NCBI GenBank assembly: GCA_024638225.1
Contig: JAHEKR010000002.1
Span: 27,798 to 91,797 of the forward strand
DNA: 64,000 nucleotides
DNA from: Flavobacteriaceae bacterium
GTDB taxonomy: Bacteria > Bacteroidota > Bacteroidia > Flavobacteriales > Flavobacteriaceae
Reading direction: 5' to 3'
Positions 36,853 to 43,880 of this stretch are shown here, piece by piece. Each line of letters opens with the position of its first letter. Within the stretch, counting starts at the first letter, position 1. Position numbers and translations under genes: made by a program. The notes beneath the pieces were generated by a model. It was not told the origin of the DNA, ran no database searches, and was given only the letters and a program-made list of their open reading frames with translations.

Positions 36853-37560
36853 ATGGAACGGACCATGCACTTAATTTTCTTTGTTACATTATTTGTCGTG
36901 TCCTCATGTACGTCAAAACAACAGCCAAAAACCCCATCAGTCCAATCCATAAAAAAGGGAATCGATACAGTAAAGACTACTGCAGCAAAAAAGCAGGACG
37001 CTGCTGAACCGCTTACCGACAAAACTGCTATTCCCTTTTTGCAGCAGTATGGAAAAGAAAATGCAGAAAATACAGTACGCATCGATACTCCATTGGGAAG
37101 CTTTGATCTTTTACTTTTTGATCAAACGCCTTATCACAGAGCAAATTTTATTTTTCTTACCAAGCAGAAATATTTTGACAATACCTATTTTCATCGTGTT
37201 GTCCCAGGATTCATCATTCAGGGTGGTAATTCAGATAATATGGATACCGGGCAAAAACGAAGAAAAATAGGGAAATATCTGCTGCCGCCAGACACTAGAA
37301 ACGGTTTAAAGCATCACCGTGGCGTAGTATCGATGCCAAGTAGTGCAATTGAAAATCCACATAAGCTTGCTTCTCCATATGAATTTTTTATTGTGCAGCA
37401 AGATCCCGGTGCTTACCACTTAGACGGAAAATACACGGTTTTTGGTAAAGTTATACGTGGAATGGAGGTTGTAGATGCCATAAATGCCTTGCCTATAGAC
37501 AAAAGAGAATGGCCCCTAACTAACATGCGTATGCGTGTGACTATACTAGAAAAAAACTGA
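36853..37560 (+). CDS. Cyclophilin-type peptidyl-prolyl isomerase lipoprotein
   Basis: 235 residues: lipoprotein signal with lipobox VSSC, a Lys/Thr-rich linker, then a cyclophilin domain (FHRVVPGFIIQGGN; Arg and Phe of the active site visible). It should help folding in the periplasm or at the outer membrane. The stop overlaps the oxyR start by 1 bp. A second ATG at 36865 is an alternative start. Confidence 0.9.
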   Translation: MERTMHLIFFVTLFVVSSCTSKQQPKTPSVQSIKKGIDTVKTTAAKKQDAAEPLTDKTAIPFLQQYGKENAENTVRIDTPLGSFDLLLFDQTPYHRANFIFLTKQKYFDNTYFHRVVPGFIIQGGNSDNMDTGQKRRKIGKYLLPPDTRNGLKHHRGVVSMPSSAIENPHKLASPYEFFIVQQDPGAYHLDGKYTVFGKVIRGMEVVDAINALPIDKREWPLTNMRMRVTILEKN

Positions 37561-38489
37561 TGACGATAACACAACTTAGATACTGTATTGCCGTGGCCGA
37601 ACACCGTAATTTCACCATAGCGGCTGAACACGTATTTGTGACCCAACCTACATTGAGTATGCAAATTCAAAAAATAGAACAAGAATTGGGTGTTAAGATA
37701 TTTGATCGCACGCAAAAACCTATTGGTCTAACAGCAATTGGTGAAAAGATAATCATGCAAGCAAAACTAATCGTTGCCGAGTCAACACGGATGTTGGATG
37801 TGGTCGAGCAAGAAAAGGGAGTTATCGGTGGTACATTTAAGCTAGGTATTATTCCCACCGTTATGCCAACTCTTCTGCCTATTTTTTTGCAAACTATACT
37901 AAAGGCGTATCCCGAGCTTAAACTTGAAATTGAAGAAATGCCGACCCAGCAAATAATCGAACAGCTTGAAAAAGGCATTTTAGATGCAGGAATAGCAGCG
38001 ACACCTCTTTCACTTGAAGAGGTCATTGAAAAACCACTTTATTACGAACCTTTTATGGTGTATGCGCCTGAACACGCTATTTTGAGCAAGGAAAAAGCTG
38101 TACAACCCCAAATGTTGGAAGGAGAGCGTATGCTACTTTTACAGGATGGACATTGTTTTCGAGATTCGGCGCTTAATATTTGTAAACTGCATAACATTAC
38201 GCCGAATTCATTTCAAATCAACAGTGGAAGTTTTGAGACCTTAATTCAACTTTCACATGAGGGTTTAGGGGTTACGCTTCTCCCCTATTTACACGCGAAA
38301 CAACTCGGCAAAGCACAACAAAAACACATACGTTCATTTGCGGCTCCAGAACCTGCCCGTGAAGTAAGTGTCGTTTATCACAAACGAGGGCTAAAACTGC
38401 ATATTATTAATGCCATACACGAAAAAATACGTGCCGTAATCCGAGGGGCAATTGTTTATGAAGATGTGAAAATTATTAGTCCAAAGTAA
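37560..38489 (+). CDS. oxyR: LysR-type hydrogen-peroxide sensor OxyR
   Basis: 309 residues with an N-terminal winged helix (FTIAAEHVFVTQPTLSMQI). The peroxide-sensing cysteines are Cys199 (DGHCFRD) and Cys208 (NICKLH), the same positions as in E. coli OxyR, so a disulfide switch is well supported. Co-transcribed with a periplasmic cyclophilin. katG at 13.8 kb and sodC next door are plausible but unproven targets. Confidence 0.93.
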   Translation: MTITQLRYCIAVAEHRNFTIAAEHVFVTQPTLSMQIQKIEQELGVKIFDRTQKPIGLTAIGEKIIMQAKLIVAESTRMLDVVEQEKGVIGGTFKLGIIPTVMPTLLPIFLQTILKAYPELKLEIEEMPTQQIIEQLEKGILDAGIAATPLSLEEVIEKPLYYEPFMVYAPEHAILSKEKAVQPQMLEGERMLLLQDGHCFRDSALNICKLHNITPNSFQINSGSFETLIQLSHEGLGVTLLPYLHAKQLGKAQQKHIRSFAAPEPAREVSVVYHKRGLKLHIINAIHEKIRAVIRGAIVYEDVKIISPK

Positions 38490-38655
38490 TTTTAGACTTG
38501 TCAAATTTAGCTTTTACCCACGCGTTTAGTCGATTGTATTCATAAGCTGACAGGTAAGTTCTTGCCTTCTTCATTTCCTTTTGAAAAAGTACCTGATACC
38601 CTTTTACGTTGTTGAGTACTTGCTTAAAATAAGACACATTTGGTTTGGGTGCCAT
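38476..38655 (-). CDS. Small basic protein of 59 residues, unknown
   Basis: ATG to TAA without interruption, beginning MAPKPNVSYFKQVL and ending KSKITLD; rich in Lys, Tyr and Val with helical character (VLFQKEMKKARTYLSAY). It fills the gap downstream of oxyR and overlaps the oxyR 3' end by 14 bp in convergent orientation. The sequence has coding-like composition rather than shadow-frame composition. I do not recognise a family. Confidence 0.6.
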   Translation of the reverse strand: MAPKPNVSYFKQVLNNVKGYQVLFQKEMKKARTYLSAYEYNRLNAWVKAKFDKSKITLD

Positions 38656-38704
38656 GGTTGGTTGTTTGGAACTAAATTAAGCACTTTAAAATGTTGTCGA
38701 AATG

Positions 38705-39157
38705 TTAATTTTTGGCTTTAATCGACCATAAAAAAGAAAAAGAAGATACTTCGTCACCAGCAGAATCGATTCCACAGGCGTGAAGCCACATCTGCTGTGG
38801 TCCATCTGTTGATGATTTTACAACTGCTTTGGAAACTTCGCTCCCCTGGTTACATTCAAATGTAATTGTCCCAACAGCTTTTTTGGAAAATGTTGCTTTT
38901 GTTTCTATAAGCAACATGGAAGCCTTGATGTCCGAGCTGTGCAGTGATGCCATTATCAAAGCACCAGTACTTAACTCTGCAGCCATTCCCTGTACAGCCC
39001 AAAACATAGAGCGAAAGGGGTTTTTATTCATAAAATTCAAACGCACACGAACAGTACATTGTTTTTCATCTATGCTTTTTACCCGTACACCAGTAAAATA
39101 AGCCGCGGGTAGCTTAAAAAGCGTATATAATTTAATAGATGATGGTGTTATACGCAT
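38705..39157 (-). CDS. DUF4442/hot-dog thioesterase-like protein
   Basis: 150 residues with the DUF4442 pattern: PAAYFTGVRV, then NPFRSMFWAVQGMAAELSTG (the long hot-dog helix) and strands after it. The family is related to acyl-CoA thioesterases but the substrate is unknown. It follows trxB after 3 nt and is probably co-transcribed. Confidence 0.78.
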   Translation of the reverse strand: MRITPSSIKLYTLFKLPAAYFTGVRVKSIDEKQCTVRVRLNFMNKNPFRSMFWAVQGMAAELSTGALIMASLHSSDIKASMLLIETKATFSKKAVGTITFECNQGSEVSKAVVKSSTDGPQQMWLHACGIDSAGDEVSSFSFLWSIKAKN

Positions 39158-39160
39158 TGT

Positions 39161-40117
39161 CTAAACCGGAGTTTCTATGGTAGCCAAATAACGCTCGGCA
39201 TCTAGTGCTGCCATACAACCAGTACCAGCAGCAGTAACCGCTTGGCGATATTCTTTATCTTGTACGTCACCAGAAGCAAAAACGCCTGGGATATTCGTTT
39301 TGGTGGATTTGCCTTCTGTAAGTAAATAACCAGCTTCATCCATATCCAATTGTCCCTTAAAAATATCGGTATTGGGCTTGTGTCCAATAGCAATAAAAAG
39401 TCCTGTTATCGCAATTTCCTCTTTTTCTCCAGTTTGGTTATTGACCATACGAAGACCTTCAACAACTTGTTCACCAAGAACTTCATCTATTTCGGTATTG
39501 TAACGCAAATCTATATTTGGAGTTGAGGTAACTCTATGTTGCATCGCCTTGGATGCACGCATATGATCTTTGCGCACAAGCATCGTAACTTTAGAACAAA
39601 TATTGGCCAAATACGTTGCCTCTTCGGCTGCTGTATCTCCACCACCAACTATCGCTACGTCTTGACCTTTATAAAAAAATCCGTCGCAAACAGCACAGGC
39701 AGACACACCACCACCGCGAAGACGCTGCTCACTTGGAAGACCTAAATATTTAGCTGTAGCACCAGTAGAAATAATGACCGTTTCTGCCAATACTTCTTTT
39801 TGGTTGTCAATAGTAACTCGATGAAGCCCTCCTTTTTCTTTCGAAAATTCAACAGCAGTCGCCATTCCGATACGCACATCTGTTCCGAATCGTTCGGCTT
39901 GTTGTTGCAGTTGTACCATCATTGTAGGGCCGTCAACACCTTCTGGATATCCAGGAAAGTTATCCACTTCTGTAGTTGTTGTCAATTGGCCGCCAGGCTC
40001 TAAGCCCGTATAGACAACCGGTTTTAAGTCAGCACGGGCTGCATAAATCGCAGCAGTATATCCAGCAGGTCCAGATCCAATAATTAAGGTTTTGATATGT
40101 TCAGCTTGTTCGTTCAT
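39161..40117 (-). CDS. trxB: Thioredoxin-disulfide reductase
   Basis: 318 residues. FAD motif GSGPAGYTAAIYAARA, redox disulfide Cys141/Cys144 (CAVCDG), NADPH motif GGGDTAAEEA and C-terminal GDV. Keeps thioredoxin reduced with NADPH. It differs from the FNR-like paralogue at 33 kb by having the CxxC. Confidence 0.96.
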   Translation of the reverse strand: MNEQAEHIKTLIIGSGPAGYTAAIYAARADLKPVVYTGLEPGGQLTTTTEVDNFPGYPEGVDGPTMMVQLQQQAERFGTDVRIGMATAVEFSKEKGGLHRVTIDNQKEVLAETVIISTGATAKYLGLPSEQRLRGGGVSACAVCDGFFYKGQDVAIVGGGDTAAEEATYLANICSKVTMLVRKDHMRASKAMQHRVTSTPNIDLRYNTEIDEVLGEQVVEGLRMVNNQTGEKEEIAITGLFIAIGHKPNTDIFKGQLDMDEAGYLLTEGKSTKTNIPGVFASGDVQDKEYRQAVTAAGTGCMAALDAERYLATIETPV

Positions 40118-40133
40118 AAAAAAAATTGTTATT

Positions 40134-40141
40134 CAAATGTA
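40134..40141 (-). promoter_or_regulatory. Candidate trxB promoter -7 box
   Basis: TACATTTG on the minus strand, 16 nt before the trxB ATG, the same octamer and spacing type as at lpdA. Confidence 0.45.
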
Positions 40142-40221
40142 CGTGATTCAAAAGTGAAAAAATTAAGAAGTATATCAAAAGTTATTATCAACTTATCGAG
40201 GATGATGATTAAAAAAATATG

Positions 40222-40252
40222 TTTGCTTAGCTGTGGATATATTCTATATTTG
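40222..40252 (+). promoter_or_regulatory. Promoter of tRNA-Pro(UGG)
   Basis: TTTG (40222-40225), a 19-nt spacer and TATATTTG (40245-40252), a full match to the Bacteroidota consensus, 12 nt before the tRNA. Confidence 0.78.
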
Positions 40253-40264
40253 CAGTCCGTTTTA

Positions 40265-40339
40265 CGGGGTGTAGCGTAGCCCGGTCATCGCGCCTGCTTT
40301 GGGAGCAGGAGGTCGCAGGTTCGAATCCTGCCACCCCGA
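40265..40339 (+). tRNA. tRNA-Pro(UGG)
   Basis: The acceptor stem CGGGGTG pairs with CACCCCG, with discriminator A. The anticodon stem CCTGC/GCAGG holds TTTGGGA, anticodon TGG. Its 3' end is the left copy of the island boundary repeat. Confidence 0.96.
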
Positions 40340-40341
40340 CA
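40321..40341 (+). repeat. Left boundary repeat (tRNA-Pro 3' end), candidate attL
   Basis: The last 19 bases of tRNA-Pro(UGG) plus CA recur exactly at the far end of the insert. A 21-bp direct repeat covering a tRNA 3' end is the usual product of integration by a tyrosine recombinase. Confidence 0.75.
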
Positions 40342-40349
40342 TAAAAAAA

Positions 40350-40387
40350 TACCAATTAATTGATTTTCAATTGATTGGTTTTTTTTT
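40350..40387 (+). terminator. Terminator after tRNA-Pro(UGG)
   Basis: A 13-bp near-perfect stem (ACCAATTAATTGA with TCAATTGATTGGT) and a run of nine T. Confidence 0.85.
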
Positions 40388-40410
40388 GTGGGGAGTATTA
40401 CTCCCCAAAT
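40388..40410. repeat. Left palindromic site of the island
   Basis: GTGGGGAGTA-T-TACTCCCCAAAT: a 17-bp perfect palindrome around one central base. The same 23 bp occur at 42027-42049 with only the central base changed to A. No T-run follows, so it is not a typical terminator. Confidence 0.85.
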
Positions 40411-40446
40411 CAACTAAAGTGGAGTAATTTATGGTAGGTTTTAATT

Positions 40447-40728
40447 CTAAATACGTTCCCATTTGTCAAAAAAATCTCCCCCCAATATTTCATTTCCTCT
40501 CAATATTAATGATTCAACATCATTTCCTTTGTATGAGTCAAGACCATCACTCACAAAACCGTATCCAGGGTTTGGATTATGAGTAAGTTTTACACACTCT
40601 AAAAACTTAAAAAATCGAGGGTCATCATCTTCAATTTCAAGTATAAACTCATCGTCTGAAACGTACGGTTCAAAACCTTCAATCTCAAGTTTACGGTGTA
40701 ATGAAAAATTATTATAATAGAATGTCAT
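40447..40728 (-). CDS. Orphan acidic protein of 93 residues
   Basis: Not recognised. Starts MTFYYNNFSLHRK and is strongly acidic in the middle (DDEFILEIEDDDPRFF). No signal peptide or membrane segment. Low GC like the rest of the island. It faces away from the nuclease cassette. The acidic, small, soluble character would suit an inhibitor or immunity protein, but nothing in the sequence proves that. Confidence 0.6.
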   Translation of the reverse strand: MTFYYNNFSLHRKLEIEGFEPYVSDDEFILEIEDDDPRFFKFLECVKLTHNPNPGYGFVSDGLDSYKGNDVESLILRGNEILGGDFFDKWERI

Positions 40729-40779
40729 TTTTTAAATTTAAAATTTATTATTTAAAATTAAGAATTCAGATTTTGAATT

Positions 40780-40821
40780 CCAATCTACCTAGAATATAAT
40801 ATTTTACAACTTGTATACAGT
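40780..40821 (+). pseudogene. Fragment of a second GIY-YIG nuclease gene (3' end)
   Basis: 42 bp match 41807-41848, inside the intact GIY-YIG gene, at 38 of 42 positions. In the matching frame it reads PIYLEYNILQLVYS against PTYLESNILQLIYS, the motif with the metal-binding Glu. The upstream part is not recognisable. It sits in the otherwise empty 300-bp stretch between the two island genes. Confidence 0.7.
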
Positions 40822-41028
40822 CTATTAACTACTCTAAAGTTCACAATTTTTTTCATAATAATTTTTTTTTATGTAAAATATACTTTTTCCTTAAAACCTT
40901 TGTAATTAACCGTTTAAAAATAAATTATATAACTCATCTTGAGTTTTTTCATTTTCGATTTCTTGAAGTGTATTAAAAATGAAGAGATGTTTTAAGGAAT
41001 AATTATTACATTTAAAAAAATTAAAAAA

Positions 41029-41406
41029 ATGGAAGTTATAAGAATTAAAATCACCAAGTTATTAAAACTAAATATAATTGAGGATATTCAAGAAGGACTA
41101 GATTATTTCAAATTTGTATGTTCATCAAAAATGAAAATTAATGATGAAGAAATTTTGTTTGAATTTACAGAGGAAGAGGGATCAGGAGGAAAACTTAGGT
41201 TACCAAATGATAATTATTCTTTGGAACTAGTAGAAACAGAAAATAATTTAAATCTCTGTGTTATTTTATACATATTTCAAACAGGTGGTTGGAAACATTA
41301 CCAAGAAATGAATATTGGAGATACTTGGGATCTTGAATTTGATAAAAAAACGTGGGATGAAGGTGGTGAAAATAGAGATTGGGGATACCTATCAGAACCA
41401 TACTAA
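41029..41406 (+). CDS. Island protein of 125 residues, unknown
   Basis: Not recognised. A soluble acidic protein beginning MEVIRIKITKLLKL, with a mainly beta-type pattern and a Trp/Gly-rich C-terminal half (TGGWKHYQ, GDTWDLEF, NRDWGYL). It ends 1 nt before the GTG start of the nuclease gene, so the two are translated as a pair. A partner, specificity or inhibitor role is a guess from that coupling. Confidence 0.65.
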   Translation: MEVIRIKITKLLKLNIIEDIQEGLDYFKFVCSSKMKINDEEILFEFTEEEGSGGKLRLPNDNYSLELVETENNLNLCVILYIFQTGGWKHYQEMNIGDTWDLEFDKKTWDEGGENRDWGYLSEPY

Positions 41407-41407
41407 A

Positions 41408-41887
41408 GTGTTAGAACACATAAAAAATAAATTTATCTCTGATTATGAAGTTAGTTGGTCTTTTTCAATATCAATTAATGATTTTTATAAAAAGAACAAT
41501 CGATTAAATTACAATTCTATAATAAGGGAAAATATTCCTAGAAAAAACACTCATGGAGTATACTTGATAAGTGACTCAAATTCTAAAACTATTCTTTATG
41601 TCGGTATGTCAGGTCAAATAAAGAAATCAGATGACGGAAAGTATAAGAATTGTGGTTATGATATTAGAAAACGGTTAGTTTCCTCAAGGGGTAGAGATGA
41701 TGAAGGAAAGGATATTAGTTCTTCAGATTATTTTCAATTAATAATGGAAAGAGAAAAAATTCAGTCAATTTCGATTACAATACTCCAAACTAGTAATAAA
41801 ATCTCTCCAACCTACTTAGAATCTAATATTTTACAACTTATATACAGTAAAACCAATTCTTTACCTCAGTGGAACAATTCATTTTAA
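41408..41887 (+). CDS. GIY-YIG nuclease-like protein
   Basis: 159 residues. The GIY-YIG pattern is complete: Gly50-Val51-Tyr52 (HGVYLI), Tyr64-Val65-Gly66 (LYVGMS), Arg87/Arg89 (IRKRL), metal-binding Glu138 (YLESNILQ) and a C-terminal Asn (PQWNN). Residues 1-45 form an extra N-terminal segment. The GTG at 41408 is preferred: codons further upstream translate the previous gene out of frame. Cutting of DNA or RNA is expected; the target is unknown. Low GC, no homologue recalled. Confidence 0.7.
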   Translation: MLEHIKNKFISDYEVSWSFSISINDFYKKNNRLNYNSIIRENIPRKNTHGVYLISDSNSKTILYVGMSGQIKKSDDGKYKNCGYDIRKRLVSSRGRDDEGKDISSSDYFQLIMEREKIQSISITILQTSNKISPTYLESNILQLIYSKTNSLPQWNNSF

Positions 41888-42026
41888 AAATCAATATATA
41901 AAATCCTTGAAATTATTTTATGAAATATTTTAGAATCAGATTTTCTTATTATACTTTTACCGTTAGATTCAAAATCTACAAGTTCATTGAAAGTATTGGA
42001 AATTTAGGAAAACCACGATCTGATTC

Positions 42027-42049
42027 GTGGGGAGTAATACTCCCCAAAT
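42027..42049. repeat. Right palindromic site of the island
   Basis: Same 23 bp as at 40388-40410 except for the central base (A instead of T). It lies 64 bp inside the right boundary repeat. Confidence 0.85.
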
Positions 42050-42078
42050 TTTCATTATTTTATAGATACTAAGTTGGG

Positions 42079-42101
42079 AAACCCTTGATAATGAGGGTTT
42101 T
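42079..42101. repeat. Hairpin next to the right boundary
   Basis: AAACCCTT and GAGGGTTTT can pair across a short AT-rich loop, 12 bp before the tRNA-end repeat. Similar short inverted repeats often flank recombinase core sites, and a terminator role is also possible. Confidence 0.55.
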
Positions 42102-42112
42102 AAGTAGGGAGA

Positions 42113-42133
42113 TCGAATCCTGCCACCCCGACA
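42113..42133 (+). repeat. Right boundary repeat (tRNA-Pro 3' end copy), candidate attR
   Basis: An exact 21-bp copy of 40321-40341, without the rest of a tRNA: the preceding bases do not form a T-arm, anticodon arm or acceptor stem. It lies 25 bp before tRNA-Pro(GGG). Confidence 0.75.
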
Positions 42134-42158
42134 AAAAAATTACCTGGTTATTAACCAA

Positions 42159-42232
42159 CGGGATGTGGCGCAGCCTGGTAGCGCACACGCATGGGGTGCG
42201 TGGGGTCGCAGGTTCAAATCCTGTCATCCCGA
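42159..42232 (+). tRNA. tRNA-Pro(GGG)
   Basis: The acceptor stem CGGGATG pairs with CATCCCG, discriminator A. The anticodon stem CACGC/GCGTG holds ATGGGGT, anticodon GGG. T-arm GCAGGTTCAAATCCTGT. It was probably in tandem with tRNA-Pro(UGG) before the island arrived. Confidence 0.93.
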
Positions 42233-42251
42233 CAATTTTTTTATACAATCC

Positions 42252-42296
42252 TTACGCAGCCTGGAAGCGCATCCCGATAAATCGGGAGGGTTGTGT
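42252..42296 (+). other. Possible tRNA fragment
   Basis: CGCAGCCTGGAAGCGCA resembles the D-arm of tRNA-Pro(GGG) (CGCAGCCTGGTAGCGCA) and is followed by a CCCGATAAATCGGG hairpin. No acceptor or T-arm is found, so at most a remnant. Confidence 0.4.
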
Positions 42297-42414
42297 GCTA
42301 AAAGTCATCTTTACAGTAATATAGACTAACCAATAAAGCCTATTGTTGAGCACAAAGACAATTCATGCATTTGATCAAAAATATAATAGCTGGCAAAGAA
42401 GCTCCGTGTAGGTA

Positions 42415-42819
42415 TTATTGTGTAATTTTTGTGTACACTAATTTGGTTTCTTTGGCATTAGCACCGGGTAAGTACTTGGCCACTTCTGTTTTGTTTACCT
42501 TTTTTTCGGTTTTAGCATCTTGAATTTGAAATCCGCAGCGCTTTAAAAATGCGTTCCAGAACGCCTCCCGCTTGATGAAATCTGGAACTTTATCCGTAAT
42601 GATTCTTTTACCGTCTTGTATCTGAGCACCATTGTTTAAAAAGACTTCATCATATCCATCGCCCACCACTTTGACTCGTTTTAGAGCATTGGTTGACATA
42701 TACACTTCAATAGTTTCGAAGTTTGTAACATCAATGGAATAACCGTCTTTATCCGTAATAACCTGGGCACTTAAGAAGCATCCAAAAAATAAATAAGAGA
42801 GATATAAAAATTGTCGCAT
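42415..42819 (-). CDS. Secreted protein of 134 residues, unknown
   Basis: A signal peptide (MRQFLYLSYLFFGCFLSAQ) is followed by a mixed domain with TDKDGYSIDVTNFETIEVY and a Lys-rich C-terminus. It may be periplasmic or surface-bound. No family recognised. The ATG at 42819 is preferred to a TTG six codons upstream because the signal peptide then starts normally. Confidence 0.72.
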   Translation of the reverse strand: MRQFLYLSYLFFGCFLSAQVITDKDGYSIDVTNFETIEVYMSTNALKRVKVVGDGYDEVFLNNGAQIQDGKRIITDKVPDFIKREAFWNAFLKRCGFQIQDAKTEKKVNKTEVAKYLPGANAKETKLVYTKITQ

Positions 42820-42948
42820 TTGCTTGCTTTTATTCAAATATAACGAATAATTTAATGCTTGTTTTTTTTGTCATCAAATTGTTCATAACAGTTCACTAGA
42901 AAATGAAAAAAATAGGCCGTAAATCAATAATTTTAAAAAAAGAAAAAA

Positions 42949-43554
42949 ATGTTTATAGGCTTTTGTGGAGGAACGGGCGCTGGAAAGACAACCTTGGTGA
43001 ACCATGCAGCCGAAATACTAGGTAGTGAAAATACATTGGTATTATCTCAAGACCATTATTATCGTCACCTACCTGAGCTATCTTTTGAAGCACGGTGCGC
43101 GCTAAATTTCGATCATCCAGATGCGTTGGATTATGATTTATTCATGCGTCATTTACTAAATCTTAAAAATCAGCAATCCATACGCCGGCCTGTATATTCA
43201 TTTTCAACCCATTTACGTACAGAAGAGACTGTATGGTGCCACCCAAAAAAATACATTCTTGTAGAAGGAATTTTAATTTTTTCGCATGCACCACTTCGCA
43301 ACCTGATGAATCACCGTGTATTTATAGATTCAGCAAAAAACAAGCGTGTAGCCCGAAGAATTAATCGTGATGTTACAACCCGTGGACGTAGCGTTGAGGA
43401 GGTAAATGAGCGTTTTGAACATAGCATTCATAAAATGCATGAACAATATGTTGCACCCAACCAACAAAAATCAGATATTGTAATCGAAAATAATCACCAG
43501 CTAAGTGCAGCAAAACAACAACTTGAGCATTGGATAAAAAAAACCATTTACTGA
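42949..43554 (+). CDS. udk: Uridine kinase
   Basis: Phosphorylates uridine/cytidine for pyrimidine salvage. P-loop GGTGAGKTT (residues 7-15), the SQDHYYRHL substrate loop, NFDHPDALD and RRINRDVTTRGR are present. 201 residues. It overlaps the next gene by 25 bp. Confidence 0.92.
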   Translation: MFIGFCGGTGAGKTTLVNHAAEILGSENTLVLSQDHYYRHLPELSFEARCALNFDHPDALDYDLFMRHLLNLKNQQSIRRPVYSFSTHLRTEETVWCHPKKYILVEGILIFSHAPLRNLMNHRVFIDSAKNKRVARRINRDVTTRGRSVEEVNERFEHSIHKMHEQYVAPNQQKSDIVIENNHQLSAAKQQLEHWIKKTIY

Positions 43555-43880
43555 CAAAACTGAGAAAAAATCCTTGGTTTAAATTGCTGACCAATATTTA
43601 TGCAGCTATCGGTTTATTTTTTGTTTTTTGGATGGTTTTTTTGGATACAAATTCACTTCTAATCTACCTAAACCTAGAGCAGAAACTCAGTGATTTGGAA
43701 CGTCAAAAGGCAAGCTTGGAGCAAAGTATAGCTCAAGACAAGCGAACCTTAAAGCAACTGAGCGATTCCGTTCAATTAGAGCGATACGCTCGGGAACGCT
43801 ATTTAATGAAAAGAAAAAATGAGGATATCTACTTGATTGAACATGTAGACAGTTTAGATAAATTAAATAACACTAAATGA
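43530..43880 (+). CDS. FtsB/DivIC-like septum formation initiator
   Basis: 116 residues: one membrane segment (about 22-42), a coiled coil (LEQKLSDLERQKASLEQSI) and the family ending YARERYLMKRKNEDIYLIE. A bitopic divisome protein that would pair with FtsL-like partners. The start is a TTG inside udk (43530) or a CTG at 43551; no ATG precedes the membrane segment. Confidence 0.87.
   Translation: MDKKNHLLTKLRKNPWFKLLTNIYAAIGLFFVFWMVFLDTNSLLIYLNLEQKLSDLERQKASLEQSIAQDKRTLKQLSDSVQLERYARERYLMKRKNEDIYLIEHVDSLDKLNNTK

Larger units (their letters stand above)
40342..42133. mobile_element. Small non-autonomous integrative island in tRNA-Pro
   Basis: 1.8 kb, clearly more AT-rich than both sides, inserted between tRNA-Pro(UGG) and tRNA-Pro(GGG). 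Bounded by the 21-bp tRNA-end repeat; a terminator and a 23-bp palindromic site lie inside the left end, and the same palindromic site plus an AAACCCTT/GAGGGTTTT hairpin lie inside the right end. It holds one leftward orphan gene, a two-gene rightward cassette with a GIY-YIG nuclease, and a GIY-YIG gene fragment. No integrase is present, so mobility would need help in trans. Confidence 0.72.

Noticed and set aside
40388-40410. Palindrome as a terminator
   Set aside because: No T-run on either strand, almost no loop, and the real tRNA terminator lies just upstream.
42085-42324. 79-codon frame across the right island boundary and tRNA-Pro(GGG)
   Set aside because: It translates a tRNA gene and a repeat; not a protein.
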